The notes below the pieces were generated by a model. The model worked only from the letters and a program-made list of their open reading frames with translations. It did not search any database and had not been told where the DNA came from. DNA of 64,000 nucleotides from an uncultured Dorea sp. (GTDB lineage Bacteria; Bacillota; Clostridia; Lachnospirales; Lachnospiraceae): positions 1-64,000 of the forward strand of contig CAJUAM010000018.1 of NCBI GenBank assembly GCA_910584615.1, written 5' to 3'. The translations under genes and the position numbers were made by a program. This document shows positions 34,088 to 43,088 of this stretch, one piece after another; the first letter of the stretch is position 1, and every line of letters starts with the position of its first letter.

Positions 34088-34765
34088 CTATAATTCAGAA
34101 ATTGTGCGGTCTCCGTAGACCGTTCTCCAATCAGTGTCAAAGTCCGCGACTGCATTCGTAATATAGGGCTGCTGCAATGCGGCCTGGAGGATAGACGGAT
34201 CTAATGTCGCGGCCTGTGCGCCGGCGATATGGGCTTTATCAACTTGTCCGGCATTTTTAAAGCTTGCGGCCACAATAGTGGTAGGATAGTGGTATAACGC
34301 GATCATTTCGGCAAAAGAGGCAATGATGTCATCCGGATCAAGTCCCATATTCTCCATGCGGTTATAATAAGGCGCGATATAATCCGCGCCGGCTTCCATA
34401 GCTAAAAGCCCCTGCATTTTATTATAGATAGCCGTGGCAGTGACATTGATCCTTGATGCTTTCAGCTTCTTAATGGCTTTTATGCCTTCCATAGTTACCG
34501 GAACTTTGATATACACATCTTTATCCACATCATTTAAGATCCTGTCAGCATCTTTGAGCATCCCTTCTGTATCGAGCGCCGTTACCTGAATATGCAAAGA
34601 TTTATCTCTTCCTATAATAGAACGGATCTCATTCATATGCGCGAAAAAATCTACTTTCCCTTCTTTTTTTACAATGGATGGGTTAGATGTGACTCCTGAG
34701 ATCGGAAAGATCTCATAGTATTTGCGGATTGCGTTAAGATTGGCTGTGTCTAATAAATACTTCAT
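34088..34765 (-). CDS. Fructose-6-phosphate aldolase / transaldolase-family (FSA, TalC-like)
   Basis: 225 residues, the size of the small transaldolases (FSA/MipB/TalC). The class I Schiff-base lysine is in DVYIKVPVT; MKYLLDTANLNAIRKY, ISGVTSNPSI, VTATAIYNKMQ and YIAPYYNRMENMGLDP are all family signatures. FSA enzymes cleave fructose-6-phosphate or 1-deoxyketose phosphates without a donor. It is in an operon behind a DeoR regulator (9-base gap) and near two glycyl radical enzymes; that pairing is also found in E. coli. An exact substrate cannot be given. Confidence 0.9.
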   Translation of the reverse strand: MKYLLDTANLNAIRKYYEIFPISGVTSNPSIVKKEGKVDFFAHMNEIRSIIGRDKSLHIQVTALDTEGMLKDADRILNDVDKDVYIKVPVTMEGIKAIKKLKASRINVTATAIYNKMQGLLAMEAGADYIAPYYNRMENMGLDPDDIIASFAEMIALYHYPTTIVAASFKNAGQVDKAHIAGAQAATLDPSILQAALQQPYITNAVADFDTDWRTVYGDRTISEL

Positions 34766-34774
34766 AATTACCTC

Positions 34775-35560
34775 CTAATCATTATGGCTGGTTTTATCTG
34801 AACAAGGATCATCAGATACTAAAGTTACGATAATCCCCCGTTCTGTCAAATATTGGTACTCAGATTCCGGAATGCCTGAATCAGTGATGATCTCATGCAC
34901 ATTCTCAAGGTCCAGAAATGAAACGGCTCCGGGATGGGAAAACTTCCCGGAATCTGTCAGCACGTAGGTATGAATGGCTGAAGATATCATCCCGCTTAAG
35001 GTATCCAGCCTGATCAGATCATCTCCTGTAAACCCATATTGCCGGGAGTAGCCGTCTGTGCCGATAAATATCTTATCTACATGAAAGGATTTGGCAGCAT
35101 TTTTAGTAAGGGGACCTACAAGAGACTGGCTTTTAGGCTGCAGTGTTCCTCCAAGAAGGATCACTTGGATATTAGGATAGTCTTTCACATAGTTGGCGAT
35201 ATAGAGAGAACTTGTGATCATCGTTATATTCTGTTTTGTCCTGGCCAGTTCTTCTGCAAACAGCGCGCAGGTGGAACCGGACTCGACCATTATCATCTCC
35301 CCGTCATGTACATGCTTTGCGGCCGCCCTGGCAATTTTCAGCTTTTGTTCATAGCGGAAAGCCATTCTGTAATTGATGTCTCCGGGGTCGATAGGGACTG
35401 CGTATCCCCGCTCACGTCTCAGAACTCTGCGTTCTGCCAGGTAATCAAGGTCTTTTCGGATCGTTACCTTAGAAGTATGAAGGTGTTCGGCAAGCGTTCC
35501 GACTTCCGTCCTGCCATGTTGCGTGATATACTCCAAAAGAGCAGTATGACGTGTGTTCAT
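34775..35560 (-). CDS. DeoR-family transcriptional regulator, second copy in window
   Basis: 261 residues: helix-turn-helix (TEVGTLAEHLHTSKVTIRKD), then a DeoR sensor domain (MVESGSTCALFAEEL, MITSSLYI, LLGGTLQPKSQSLVG, DKIFIGTDGYS). It is transcribed with the FSA-type aldolase and divergently from an FGGY kinase. The intergenic region contains an 11-bp-arm inverted repeat and a second overlapping palindrome that are probably its operators. GGGGAT precedes the ATG. The likely inducer is a ketose phosphate. Confidence 0.9.
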   Translation of the reverse strand: MNTRHTALLEYITQHGRTEVGTLAEHLHTSKVTIRKDLDYLAERRVLRRERGYAVPIDPGDINYRMAFRYEQKLKIARAAAKHVHDGEMIMVESGSTCALFAEELARTKQNITMITSSLYIANYVKDYPNIQVILLGGTLQPKSQSLVGPLTKNAAKSFHVDKIFIGTDGYSRQYGFTGDDLIRLDTLSGMISSAIHTYVLTDSGKFSHPGAVSFLDLENVHEIITDSGIPESEYQYLTERGIIVTLVSDDPCSDKTSHND

Positions 35561-35638
35561 CCGAATTCATCCCCTTTCTATGTTTAAAAGAAATCAGCAA
35601 TATCATACCATTGATTTTATAATAAGTCAACATGTTTA

Positions 35639-35668
35639 ATTTCGTACGAAATCAAAATTGATTTCGTA
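35639..35668. promoter_or_regulatory. Overlapping palindromes, probable DeoR operators
   Basis: ATTTCGTACGAAAT (35639-35652) is a perfect 14-bp palindrome. It overlaps an inverted repeat TACGAAATCAA-AA-TTGATTTCGTA (35645-35668, arms of 11 bp). A weaker half-site, TTGATTTTATA, lies near 35611. Together they give three strong half-sites between the divergent DeoR-aldolase operon and the FGGY kinase. Confidence 0.65.
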
Positions 35669-35790
35669 ATTTACTTTTTGGACGCTGTATGATATGATAA
35701 TACTAAAGATAAAAGTTGGCGCGGTTTGTGCTGACGTGAAAAAGCATGACTTTTGAACTATCAAAAATATGAAAAGCAGAGGTGTTAAAG

Positions 35791-37317
35791 GTGGAAAAAT
35801 ATCTGATCGCACATGATTTAGGAACTTCGAGCAATAAAGCGACACTGTTTTCAACAGAAGGAAAATTAATAAAAAGTCACACTATTTCATATGATGTTCA
35901 TTTCTTTTGCAAAAATCATGCAGAACAGAATGCGGAGGACTGGTGGGATGCGGTATGCGCCGCGACAAGGAAAATAGTAGAAGGCATCGACCCGTCAGAT
36001 GTTCTCGCGATCTCATTTTCCTCACAGATGCAGGCATGTGTTGTGGTGGATAACGAGGGAAACGCTCTAAGGCCGGCAATGATCTGGGCTGATCAAAGAG
36101 CCGAGAAGCAGGCAAAAGAATTAGAAGATGCGGTGGGGGCTGAGCGGATGTATGAACTTAACGGACATCGTATCAGCGCAAGCTACAGCATTGAAAAATT
36201 AATGTGGATCCGCGATAACGAGCCGGAGATATATGAAAAAACATACAAAATGCTGCTTGCAAAAGACTATATTATCTGCCGTCTGACAGGACAGTTTGTA
36301 ACGGACTATTCAGAAGCTTCGGGTACCGATGCATTTGACCTCAGAAGGCTTCAATGGTCAAAGGAAATTATGACCGCGGCCAGGATTGATATCTGTAAGA
36401 TGCCAAAACTCCATGCCTCTACCGATGTGATCGGGCATTTGACTGAGACGGCCTCAGAGGCGCTTGGGCTTACAACGGATACAGTTGTTGTGTGCGGCGG
36501 CGGAGACGGTCCTTGTTCTGCTCTCGGAGCGGGCAGTATAGAATCAGGACAGATGTTTTTGTCATTCGGCACCTCTGCGTGGATCGCCGGAACATCAGAC
36601 CGGATGATATTAGATAAGAACAAAACATTGATCTGCTTTGGACATGTGATCCCCGGTAAATATATGCCCTGCGGAACAATGCAGGCTGCAGGCAGTTCTT
36701 ATTCTTACATAAAAAATGCTCTGTGCAGGGAAGAAGAACAGAAAGCGAAGGATCAGGGGATCTCCGTATATGATATACTCAATCAGTTAGTTATGAAGTC
36801 TCCTTCCGGGGCCAGAGGACTCATCTTCCTGCCTTATATGCTGGGGGAGCGGAGCCCGAGGTGGAATCCTGACACGTCCGGAAGTTTCCTGGGAATTAAG
36901 ATGGAACATGAGAAGTGTGATTATATCCGGGCTGTATTAGAAGGTGTGGCCATGAATCTGGATATTATCTTAAATGCACATAAGGAAAATACAGATATCA
37001 CGGATCTTACATTAACCGGAGGCGGCGCGAAGGGTGATGTACTTGCGCAGGTATTATCTGATGTATTGAATGTGAACCTGCACCGGCTTGACCATGTGGG
37101 AGAAGCAACTTCTATTGCCGCAGCCGTGATAGCGGGAATCGGTGTCGGTGTGTTCAAGGACTTTACAGTTATCAACCAGTTTATAAAACGGGAAAGCTCC
37201 TTTATGCCGGATAAGAATACACAAAAAATATATGGATCTCAGAAAAGATTTTTTGAAAAGGGATATCAATGCCTGAAAGAGTATTATAAATTAGAGGCAG
37301 ATATCGTTTCGGAATAA
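35791..37317 (+). CDS. FGGY-family carbohydrate kinase (xylulokinase-like)
   Basis: 508 residues: IAHDLGTSSNKATLFS phosphate loop, MIWADQRAEKQ, VCGGGDGPCSALGAG, FLPYMLGERSPRWNP and the C-terminal LTGGGAKGDVLAQVLSD. The start is GTG at 35791 with GAGGTG six bases upstream; the GTG at 35782 is part of that ribosome site. It is divergent from the DeoR-FSA operon and shares its operator region, so kinase and aldolase probably handle the same ketose. It resembles the xylulokinase branch, but the substrate is not readable. Confidence 0.87.
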   Translation: MEKYLIAHDLGTSSNKATLFSTEGKLIKSHTISYDVHFFCKNHAEQNAEDWWDAVCAATRKIVEGIDPSDVLAISFSSQMQACVVVDNEGNALRPAMIWADQRAEKQAKELEDAVGAERMYELNGHRISASYSIEKLMWIRDNEPEIYEKTYKMLLAKDYIICRLTGQFVTDYSEASGTDAFDLRRLQWSKEIMTAARIDICKMPKLHASTDVIGHLTETASEALGLTTDTVVVCGGGDGPCSALGAGSIESGQMFLSFGTSAWIAGTSDRMILDKNKTLICFGHVIPGKYMPCGTMQAAGSSYSYIKNALCREEEQKAKDQGISVYDILNQLVMKSPSGARGLIFLPYMLGERSPRWNPDTSGSFLGIKMEHEKCDYIRAVLEGVAMNLDIILNAHKENTDITDLTLTGGGAKGDVLAQVLSDVLNVNLHRLDHVGEATSIAAAVIAGIGVGVFKDFTVINQFIKRESSFMPDKNTQKIYGSQKRFFEKGYQCLKEYYKLEADIVSE

Positions 37318-37335
37318 AATATCAGCAGCGAACTT

Positions 37336-37384
37336 TAAAGACAGCCAAAAAGCGGATGGCGGACATGTTTTTTGGCTGTCTTTA
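37336..37384. terminator. Bidirectional terminator between kinase and LacI gene
   Basis: TAAAGACAGCCAAAAA and TTTTTTGGCTGTCTTTA pair around a 16-base loop, with A and T rich flanks; both converging genes end here. Confidence 0.8.
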
Positions 37385-37397
37385 TATAATGGTCCGG

Positions 37398-38384
37398 TCA
37401 GCGTATATGTTCAAAATCTGCTGCATATTGGTTGTAAATGATGATTTCTTTCTGAGACTGTTCCGGATTTTTGATTCTATCCAGAATCTGCCGTGCAGCG
37501 GCGATTCCCATATCTTTTTCATTCATCACGATGATCCCGTCTTCTGACGAAAAAAACTGCGCCAGATCGCGGTGATAATATCCTAAAATCTGTACATCAG
37601 GAAACGCCTTCCCATTTTTATAGAGATAACTGTACGCATCCGCCGTCATGAGATTATTTCCGATCACGATAGCTGTGCATCCATCCGCGAGCAATTCTCC
37701 CGTAATGTGGTATGCCTCATGGGAAAGAGAACTGGTACTTCTGATGAAGGTCTCATTTGTGGGTATCCCGTGTTTTTTCAAGATGTCTTTGTAAGTCTTT
37801 AAACGCTCTCTGGCAGTACTAAGATGCGGGAAATCTCCGATGTAACCAATCTTTGTATGTCCGTTTAAGATCAGGCGGCACATGCCGTCTGTGATCGCTC
37901 GGGAGTCTGATACACTGACGATATCCAAAGGGCTGTCATCAAGCTTCCGGTCAATCAATACGACCGGGAAACCGTCAGGGATATAAGAGCAGATCTCCGT
38001 ATAAGTCCGGGCAGTAGAGGCGAGGATGATCCCGTCTGTGATGCCGGATGTAAGATACTTTAACTGCTGGAATTCCCGCTCCTTTTTTTCTTTTGTATTT
38101 GTGATGATAAGATGATAGCCGGATTTTCTAAGTTCTTCTTCTAAAGAGTCAATAATATTTGCAAAGTAGTTATTCGATATATCCGGGACAACAAAGGCGA
38201 TCATATTTTTATGGCCTGTCTTAAAGCTTTTGGCAGTCTGATTTGTTGCGTAGTTTAATTCTTCAATAGCTTTTAATACTTTTTTACGTGTCTTTGGTGT
38301 AACAGATTTCGTGCCATTTACGATATGGGAAACAGTTGCAATTGATACGCCTGCTTGTTTTGCAACATCTTTTATTGTACTCAT
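37398..38384 (-). CDS. LacI-family transcriptional regulator of the GRE1 operon
   Basis: 328 residues: N-terminal LacI helix-turn-helix with hinge (TIKDVAKQAGVSIATVSHIV, NGTKSVTPKTRKKV) and a periplasmic-binding-like effector domain (IAFVVPDISNNYFANI, GIILAST, VVLIDRKLDD, KIGYIGDF). The ATG at 38384 has GGAGG seven bases in front. It is divergent from glycyl radical enzyme 1, and identical TAAAACGTTTA sites lie at both ends of the intergenic region, so it probably represses both itself and the GRE1 operon until a sugar binds. Confidence 0.93.
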   Translation of the reverse strand: MSTIKDVAKQAGVSIATVSHIVNGTKSVTPKTRKKVLKAIEELNYATNQTAKSFKTGHKNMIAFVVPDISNNYFANIIDSLEEELRKSGYHLIITNTKEKKEREFQQLKYLTSGITDGIILASTARTYTEICSYIPDGFPVVLIDRKLDDSPLDIVSVSDSRAITDGMCRLILNGHTKIGYIGDFPHLSTARERLKTYKDILKKHGIPTNETFIRSTSSLSHEAYHITGELLADGCTAIVIGNNLMTADAYSYLYKNGKAFPDVQILGYYHRDLAQFFSSEDGIIVMNEKDMGIAAARQILDRIKNPEQSQKEIIIYNQYAADFEHIR

Positions 38385-38399
38385 ACAGTCCTCCGTAGG

Positions 38400-38410
38400 T
38401 AAAACGTTTA
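38400..38410. promoter_or_regulatory. LacI operator 1
   Basis: TAAAACGTTTA with a central ACGT, typical of LacI-family sites, 16 bases before the LacI start; identical to the site at 38546. Confidence 0.65.
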
Positions 38411-38503
38411 TATTATGATTATAAATTAGAAAAAACAAATTTACAATTATCAAAAACTGAAAAATACACAATATTTAAGGGATGTAATTGTTAAATATAT
38501 CAA

Positions 38504-38532
38504 TTGACAAACTATTTCTATGAATGTAATCT
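38504..38532 (+). promoter_or_regulatory. Promoter of the GRE1 operon
   Basis: Perfect TTGACA (38504-38509), 17-bp spacer, TAATCT (38527-38532). The LacI site at 38546 lies 13 bases after the -10. Confidence 0.6.
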
Positions 38533-38545
38533 TGTTATATGAAAG

Positions 38546-38556
38546 TAAAACGTTTA
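38546..38556. promoter_or_regulatory. LacI operator 2
   Basis: TAAAACGTTTA (within GTAAAACGTTTAAC), over the expected transcription start of the GRE1 operon. Identical to operator 1, 146 bp away, allowing looping. Confidence 0.7.
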
Positions 38557-38587
38557 ACCAACCTGGAAAAAGATAAGGAGAGGGATC

Positions 38588-40930
38588 ATGTATTGGAAAG
38601 AGGCGTATAAAACTCGTACAAAAAAATCTTATGACGGATACGATACGATCTATAATAATGAACCGCGTCTGGGATTTGAAGAACTTTTAGATCATATGGA
38701 AGCATTCACAGAAGTTTATAAGGAGTGCAAAGATGATCATCCGGCAATCAGAGAAGCAAAGTGTCTTCATGCACAGTTTCCGCAGATCATGCTGGACATC
38801 ATGCCCAATGACCTTTTTTGCGGACGTGCGGATATATTTCCGCTTGGGATGAATGCCCAGTATATTAACAGTGAATGGGGATTTGCCATGAACTTTGAAT
38901 GGTTTATGGAAAAGCAGGAGGATCCGTCTGTTTCAAAAAATGACAGGAGAAGACTGAAAGAATTATACGAATACTGGAAAGACAATACTTCAACGAAAAA
39001 ATTCCTGGCTGAGATGGCTCCGGATGACAAGGTATATTTGGTTACCGGAGGTGTTTCAGACGGGATGGTTTTAGATCTGGCAAATTTTCCCCATGCGGCA
39101 ACGGCGCTGCAGAGAGTCGCGGGAATCTTTCTGGACTATCATAAGCTGTTGGATTATGGCCTGCCGGGCTTATATCAGCTTATCGAGGAGAAGGAAAAGG
39201 AGCATCCTGAAAATGACCCGAATTTTTATGAAGGAATGAAGATGGCATTAAAGACCATTATGAAAACTTTAGAGTGGTATGCCGACCAGGCAGCTGGGTT
39301 ATATGAAAAAGAGACCGATGAAAAGCGAAAGCTGGATTTGAAAGAGATGGAACGTATCTGCCGGAAGTTAGTGATAAAGAAGCCGGAAACATTCCGTGAG
39401 GCGATACAGCTTGTTATCATCTATACGATGATTGACGGCGCCCGTGAGTGGGGCCGCATGGACGACTATCTGGCGATGTATTATCAAAATGATCTGGAGA
39501 AAGGAATCATTGATGAGGAAGAGGCGATCCGGCTCTTAACAAGTTTCTGGCAGTTGATGATCGTAAAAGAGCAGGTGACAGATGACAGGGTCATCATAGG
39601 CGGTCTTGGAAGAAGATACCCGCAAGCGGCAGATGAACTGGCAATGATAATCATGGAAGTATCCAGACGTGTACGTGATATCGTGCCCCAGCTTACGCTG
39701 CGCATGTACGAGGGAATGGACCCAAGGCTTTATAAAAAGGCAATGGACTGTATCGGGGAAGGGACGACATATCCGATGCTTTATCAGGATGAAAATATCA
39801 TCCCCGGAGTTGAAAAGGTGTTTGGAATCGATCACGCTGCCGCGCTTCACTGGATGCCCCTTGGCTGCGGAGAATTCACGATTGATCACGGTATAATCGT
39901 AAGTCCTAATTCTGTACTGAATATGGCAAATGTTCTCTGGGGCACATTAAACGGCGGCTACGATTCAACCGGAACATACCGGATGACACCGAATGAAACT
40001 ACACTGGAGGATTATAAGACGTTTGAAGAACTGTGGGATACATATTGTGAAAATGTAGCTTATCTCACAGATGTAAGCGCAAGAAACCACTCTCGCGGGT
40101 ATGAGATCATTGCGCAGGATATGTCTCTGAACCTCCATAACATCTTATATGACGGCTGTATGGATGCCGGAAAAGGGGTGATAAGCGGCGGCTGCAGAAA
40201 GTGCGGCGGAAGCGACGAGATATACGGGATCGTGACTTGTTCGGATTCCCTTTATGCAATAAAAAAATGTGTTTATGAGGATCAGACCATATCAGCAAAA
40301 CGTCTGATGGAAGCTCTGAAAAATGATTTTGCGGGGTATGAAAAAGAGAGAGCAATCCTGCTTGACCTGGATAAGTTTGGAAACGATCTGGAAGAAGTTG
40401 ATAACATGATGAAGGCGGTTCATGAGATGGTGTGCCATACGATGCTGGATATTTCCGGAAAATATTACGGACTGGATTGTTTTGGAATGGTAAATATCAA
40501 TAACCGGGATAATGCAACTTATGGAAGAAATACAGGAGCAACGCCGGATGGACGAAAAGCGGGGGAACCTCTTTCCAACGCGAACAATCCGACGGCAGGG
40601 ATGGACAAAAGCGGTGTTACGGCATTTATTAATTCCCTGCTGAAAGCGAGAGGGGACATACACTTTGGAACAGTCCAGAATATGAAATTTTCAAAAGATA
40701 CTTTCAATAATATGAGAGAGAGCGTCATCCTTCCGCTTATGGATTCCTATTTTAAGCGGGGAGGGACGCAGGCGATGATCAATGTGCTCGGGAAAGAGGA
40801 TTTGGAAAATGCCAGAAAGAATCCGGAAAAATATTCGAATCTGATCGTGCGTGTCGGAGGGTTCAGCGCCAGATATATAGAGCTTGCTGATGATGTACAG
40901 CTTGATATACTGAACCGGACGTTAAATTAA
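38588..40930 (+). CDS. Glycyl radical enzyme 1 (C-x-E lyase/dehydratase class)
   Basis: 780 residues of the pyruvate-formate-lyase superfamily. The glycine loop RVGGFSARYIEL carries the radical Gly758. The active-site loop is PLGCGEFTIDH with Cys427 and Glu429: a Cys-x-Glu as in dehydratase or C-O lyase members, not the Cys-Cys of pyruvate formate-lyase. GRNTGATPDGRKAGEPLSN is the other conserved segment. It should remove water or cleave a C-O bond from a small polyol or sugar-derived substrate, anaerobically. It is followed by its activase and an alcohol dehydrogenase and controlled by LacI. I cannot place it in a characterised subgroup. Confidence 0.9.
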   Translation: MYWKEAYKTRTKKSYDGYDTIYNNEPRLGFEELLDHMEAFTEVYKECKDDHPAIREAKCLHAQFPQIMLDIMPNDLFCGRADIFPLGMNAQYINSEWGFAMNFEWFMEKQEDPSVSKNDRRRLKELYEYWKDNTSTKKFLAEMAPDDKVYLVTGGVSDGMVLDLANFPHAATALQRVAGIFLDYHKLLDYGLPGLYQLIEEKEKEHPENDPNFYEGMKMALKTIMKTLEWYADQAAGLYEKETDEKRKLDLKEMERICRKLVIKKPETFREAIQLVIIYTMIDGAREWGRMDDYLAMYYQNDLEKGIIDEEEAIRLLTSFWQLMIVKEQVTDDRVIIGGLGRRYPQAADELAMIIMEVSRRVRDIVPQLTLRMYEGMDPRLYKKAMDCIGEGTTYPMLYQDENIIPGVEKVFGIDHAAALHWMPLGCGEFTIDHGIIVSPNSVLNMANVLWGTLNGGYDSTGTYRMTPNETTLEDYKTFEELWDTYCENVAYLTDVSARNHSRGYEIIAQDMSLNLHNILYDGCMDAGKGVISGGCRKCGGSDEIYGIVTCSDSLYAIKKCVYEDQTISAKRLMEALKNDFAGYEKERAILLDLDKFGNDLEEVDNMMKAVHEMVCHTMLDISGKYYGLDCFGMVNINNRDNATYGRNTGATPDGRKAGEPLSNANNPTAGMDKSGVTAFINSLLKARGDIHFGTVQNMKFSKDTFNNMRESVILPLMDSYFKRGGTQAMINVLGKEDLENARKNPEKYSNLIVRVGGFSARYIELADDVQLDILNRTLN

Positions 40931-40947
40931 CAGGATGGAGAGAGGAA

Positions 40948-41853
40948 ATGTCAGAATTAACAGTGTTTGACATACAAAAATTTGCTCTGCATGACGGCCC
41001 GGGAATAAGGACTACGGTTTTTTTGAAGGGATGTCCTTTAAATTGCGTATGGTGCCATAATCCGGAATCAAAAAAGAGAGCGCTGCAGCTTGCGTTTTTT
41101 AAGAAAAACTGTATATCCTGCAAAAACTGTCAGATGGTATGTAAAGAGGGAGTGCATGCAGTCACACAAAGTGGGCATCACATTGACTACAGCCGGTGTA
41201 TGCAGTGCGGGGAGTGTGAAAAAGCCTGTCTCAGCCATGGGCTGAAAATGTACGGAAAAAAGATGGAAAGTCAAAAGATCCTTGAAACTGTGTTGAAAGA
41301 CAAAGACTTTTTTATAAGAAGCGGCGGAGGTATTACTGTAAGCGGAGGCGAGCCGATGCTGCAGTTTGAAGGTCTGCTTGGACTTTTGAAAGAGGCAAAA
41401 AAGGAGGGACTCCATGTATGTCTGGATACCTGCGGATATGCGGATACGGCAGAATATAGCAGAATTGCGCCATATGTAGATTTGTTCCTGTTTGATTACA
41501 AGTTGACAGATAAAGAAAAGCATAAATCCTATACAGGTGTGGATAATGCTCTCATTTTGAAAAATCTGGACTATCTGTGCAGGAATAAAAGTATGATGTA
41601 TTTAAGGTGCCCTGTCATACCGGGTATCAATGATGATGAAGCGCATTTTCAAAGAATTACAGAGCTGTCGCAGAAATATGAGAATATTGTCCAGGTCAAT
41701 CTGATGATGTATCATGATATGGCAAAGGGGAAGTCGGAGCAGATCGGAGAAGAGTATGCGTTAAAAGATGTAAAGACAATGACAGAGGAAGAGAAAAAGA
41801 AAATCTATGAGAGAGTAAGAAGCTTCGGCTGTTTTAAATTGCGGGAAAGCTGA
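40948..41853 (+). CDS. Glycyl radical enzyme activase (radical SAM) for GRE1
   Basis: 301 residues. The radical SAM cluster motif is GCPLNCVWCHNPES (Cys-x3-Cys-x2-Cys). Between about residues 49 and 95 are two complete 4Fe-4S ferredoxin motifs, CISCKNCQMVC and CMQCGECEKAC, as in activases of dehydratase-type GREs. GGGITVSGGEPMLQ is the SAM-binding GGE motif. It generates the glycyl radical on the enzyme encoded 17 bases upstream. GAGAGGA precedes the ATG. Confidence 0.93.
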   Translation: MSELTVFDIQKFALHDGPGIRTTVFLKGCPLNCVWCHNPESKKRALQLAFFKKNCISCKNCQMVCKEGVHAVTQSGHHIDYSRCMQCGECEKACLSHGLKMYGKKMESQKILETVLKDKDFFIRSGGGITVSGGEPMLQFEGLLGLLKEAKKEGLHVCLDTCGYADTAEYSRIAPYVDLFLFDYKLTDKEKHKSYTGVDNALILKNLDYLCRNKSMMYLRCPVIPGINDDEAHFQRITELSQKYENIVQVNLMMYHDMAKGKSEQIGEEYALKDVKTMTEEEKKKIYERVRSFGCFKLRES

Positions 41854-41889
41854 TAATAGACTGTGTTAGAAAGTAAAGGAGATAAATTT

Positions 41890-42909
41890 ATGAAGGCAGC
41901 AGTATTTTATGAACCGGGTGTAATAAAAGTAGAAGAAAAGAAAGAGCCTGTTATTTCGGGAGATGAGGTTTTGATCCGGGTGATGGCGGCGGGAGTCTGC
42001 GGCACAGACATTCATATTTATGACGGAGCGAAGGGAGCCTCTGAATGTTTCCCGCCGGTTGTATTAGGACATGAATTTGCGGGAATTGTAGAAGCGGTCG
42101 GAGAAGAGGTACAGAATGTAAAAGTAGGCGACCATGTGACGGCAGACCCAAGTATCATGTGTGGGAAATGTTATGCCTGTCAGGTGGGGAAGCCGCACTT
42201 TTGCAAGTCTTATTCTGCAACCGGGGTCACTTATGACGGTGGATTCGCGCAGTTTTGTAAGGTAAAAGAGGAACAGGTGTATATGTTAAAGCCGGATATT
42301 TCTTTTGAGGAGGGGGCAATGTGCGAGCCTTTAGGATGCTGTCTGCATGGAATTGACCGGGCAAATATCAAGACGGGGGATACGGTCCTGATCATAGGCG
42401 GGGGAACTATCGGGCTTATCATGCTTCAGTTAGCAAGACTTGCAGGAGCAGCAACTATAATCATATCTGAACCGGTTGCTGCCAAAAGAAAAATGGCTAT
42501 TGACCTGGGTGCGGATTATACAGTGAATCCGATGGAAAAAACGCCGTTTGCGTTAATGGAAGAAGAAAAGATCCGTGAGATCAATGTGACGATTGAGTGT
42601 GTAGGCAGCGCAGAGACGATGATAGATGCGTTCAGGTATATCGGAAATGGCGGACAGGTACTGCTTTTTGGACTTACAGCACCGGATTGTGAGATTCCGG
42701 TGAAACCGTATGAGATTTTCCAGAGGGAACTTACCGTTACGGCATCTTATGTAAACCCCTATACACACGGACGTGCTGCTAATCTTATAAATACCGGAAA
42801 GATCAGGTTATCAGAACTGATCTCTGACAGATTTTCTCTGGATGAGATCAATCATGCATTTAAGATACGGGGAAAGAACGGGAAGATGATGATCTGCCCG
42901 AATAAGTAA
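41890..42909 (+). CDS. Zinc-dependent medium-chain dehydrogenase in the GRE1 operon
   Basis: 339 residues; GVCGTDIHIYDGA, GHEFAGIV, structural CGKCYACQVGKPHFC and Rossmann motif IIGGGTIGLIML. A paralogue of the protein at 19350. The ATG at 41890 has AAGGAG eight bases upstream; longer sequence is rejected. Last in the GRE1 operon, 36 bases after the activase. Either it makes the GRE substrate by oxidising a polyol, or it reduces the carbonyl product of the radical reaction; the latter would regenerate NAD+ without any aldehyde dehydrogenase or microcompartment. Confidence 0.87.
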   Translation: MKAAVFYEPGVIKVEEKKEPVISGDEVLIRVMAAGVCGTDIHIYDGAKGASECFPPVVLGHEFAGIVEAVGEEVQNVKVGDHVTADPSIMCGKCYACQVGKPHFCKSYSATGVTYDGGFAQFCKVKEEQVYMLKPDISFEEGAMCEPLGCCLHGIDRANIKTGDTVLIIGGGTIGLIMLQLARLAGAATIIISEPVAAKRKMAIDLGADYTVNPMEKTPFALMEEEKIREINVTIECVGSAETMIDAFRYIGNGGQVLLFGLTAPDCEIPVKPYEIFQRELTVTASYVNPYTHGRAANLINTGKIRLSELISDRFSLDEINHAFKIRGKNGKMMICPNK

Positions 42910-42983
42910 AAATAAATATAAGGGCTGCATAATATTAACTGAAAATAATATGCAGTCTTTTGATATAATTCAATGATTGCTGC

Positions 42984-43011
42984 TTGACATGAAATGGTTA
43001 TATGATACAAT
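42984..43011 (+). promoter_or_regulatory. Promoter of the GRE2 operon
   Basis: Perfect TTGACA (42984-42989), 16-bp spacer, TACAAT (43006-43011). The first operator copy overlaps spacer and -10. Confidence 0.65.
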
Positions 43012-43064
43012 ACCAATAAAAGATATATTTTTTGTGGCTAATGGTTATATAACTAAATACCAAT
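42994..43064. promoter_or_regulatory. Two direct operator copies for the GRE2 GntR regulator
   Basis: Two 24-bp copies at 42994-43017 and 43041-43064 share ATGGTTATAT at the left and ATACCAAT at the right (20 of 24 bases identical), start-to-start distance 47 bp. Each has dyad ends TGGT and ACCA. The first overlaps the promoter and the second lies in the leader, as expected for a repressor that binds cooperatively or by looping. Confidence 0.7.
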
Positions 43065-43088
43065 TTCAACTGTGAGGAGGTGAGTGTG

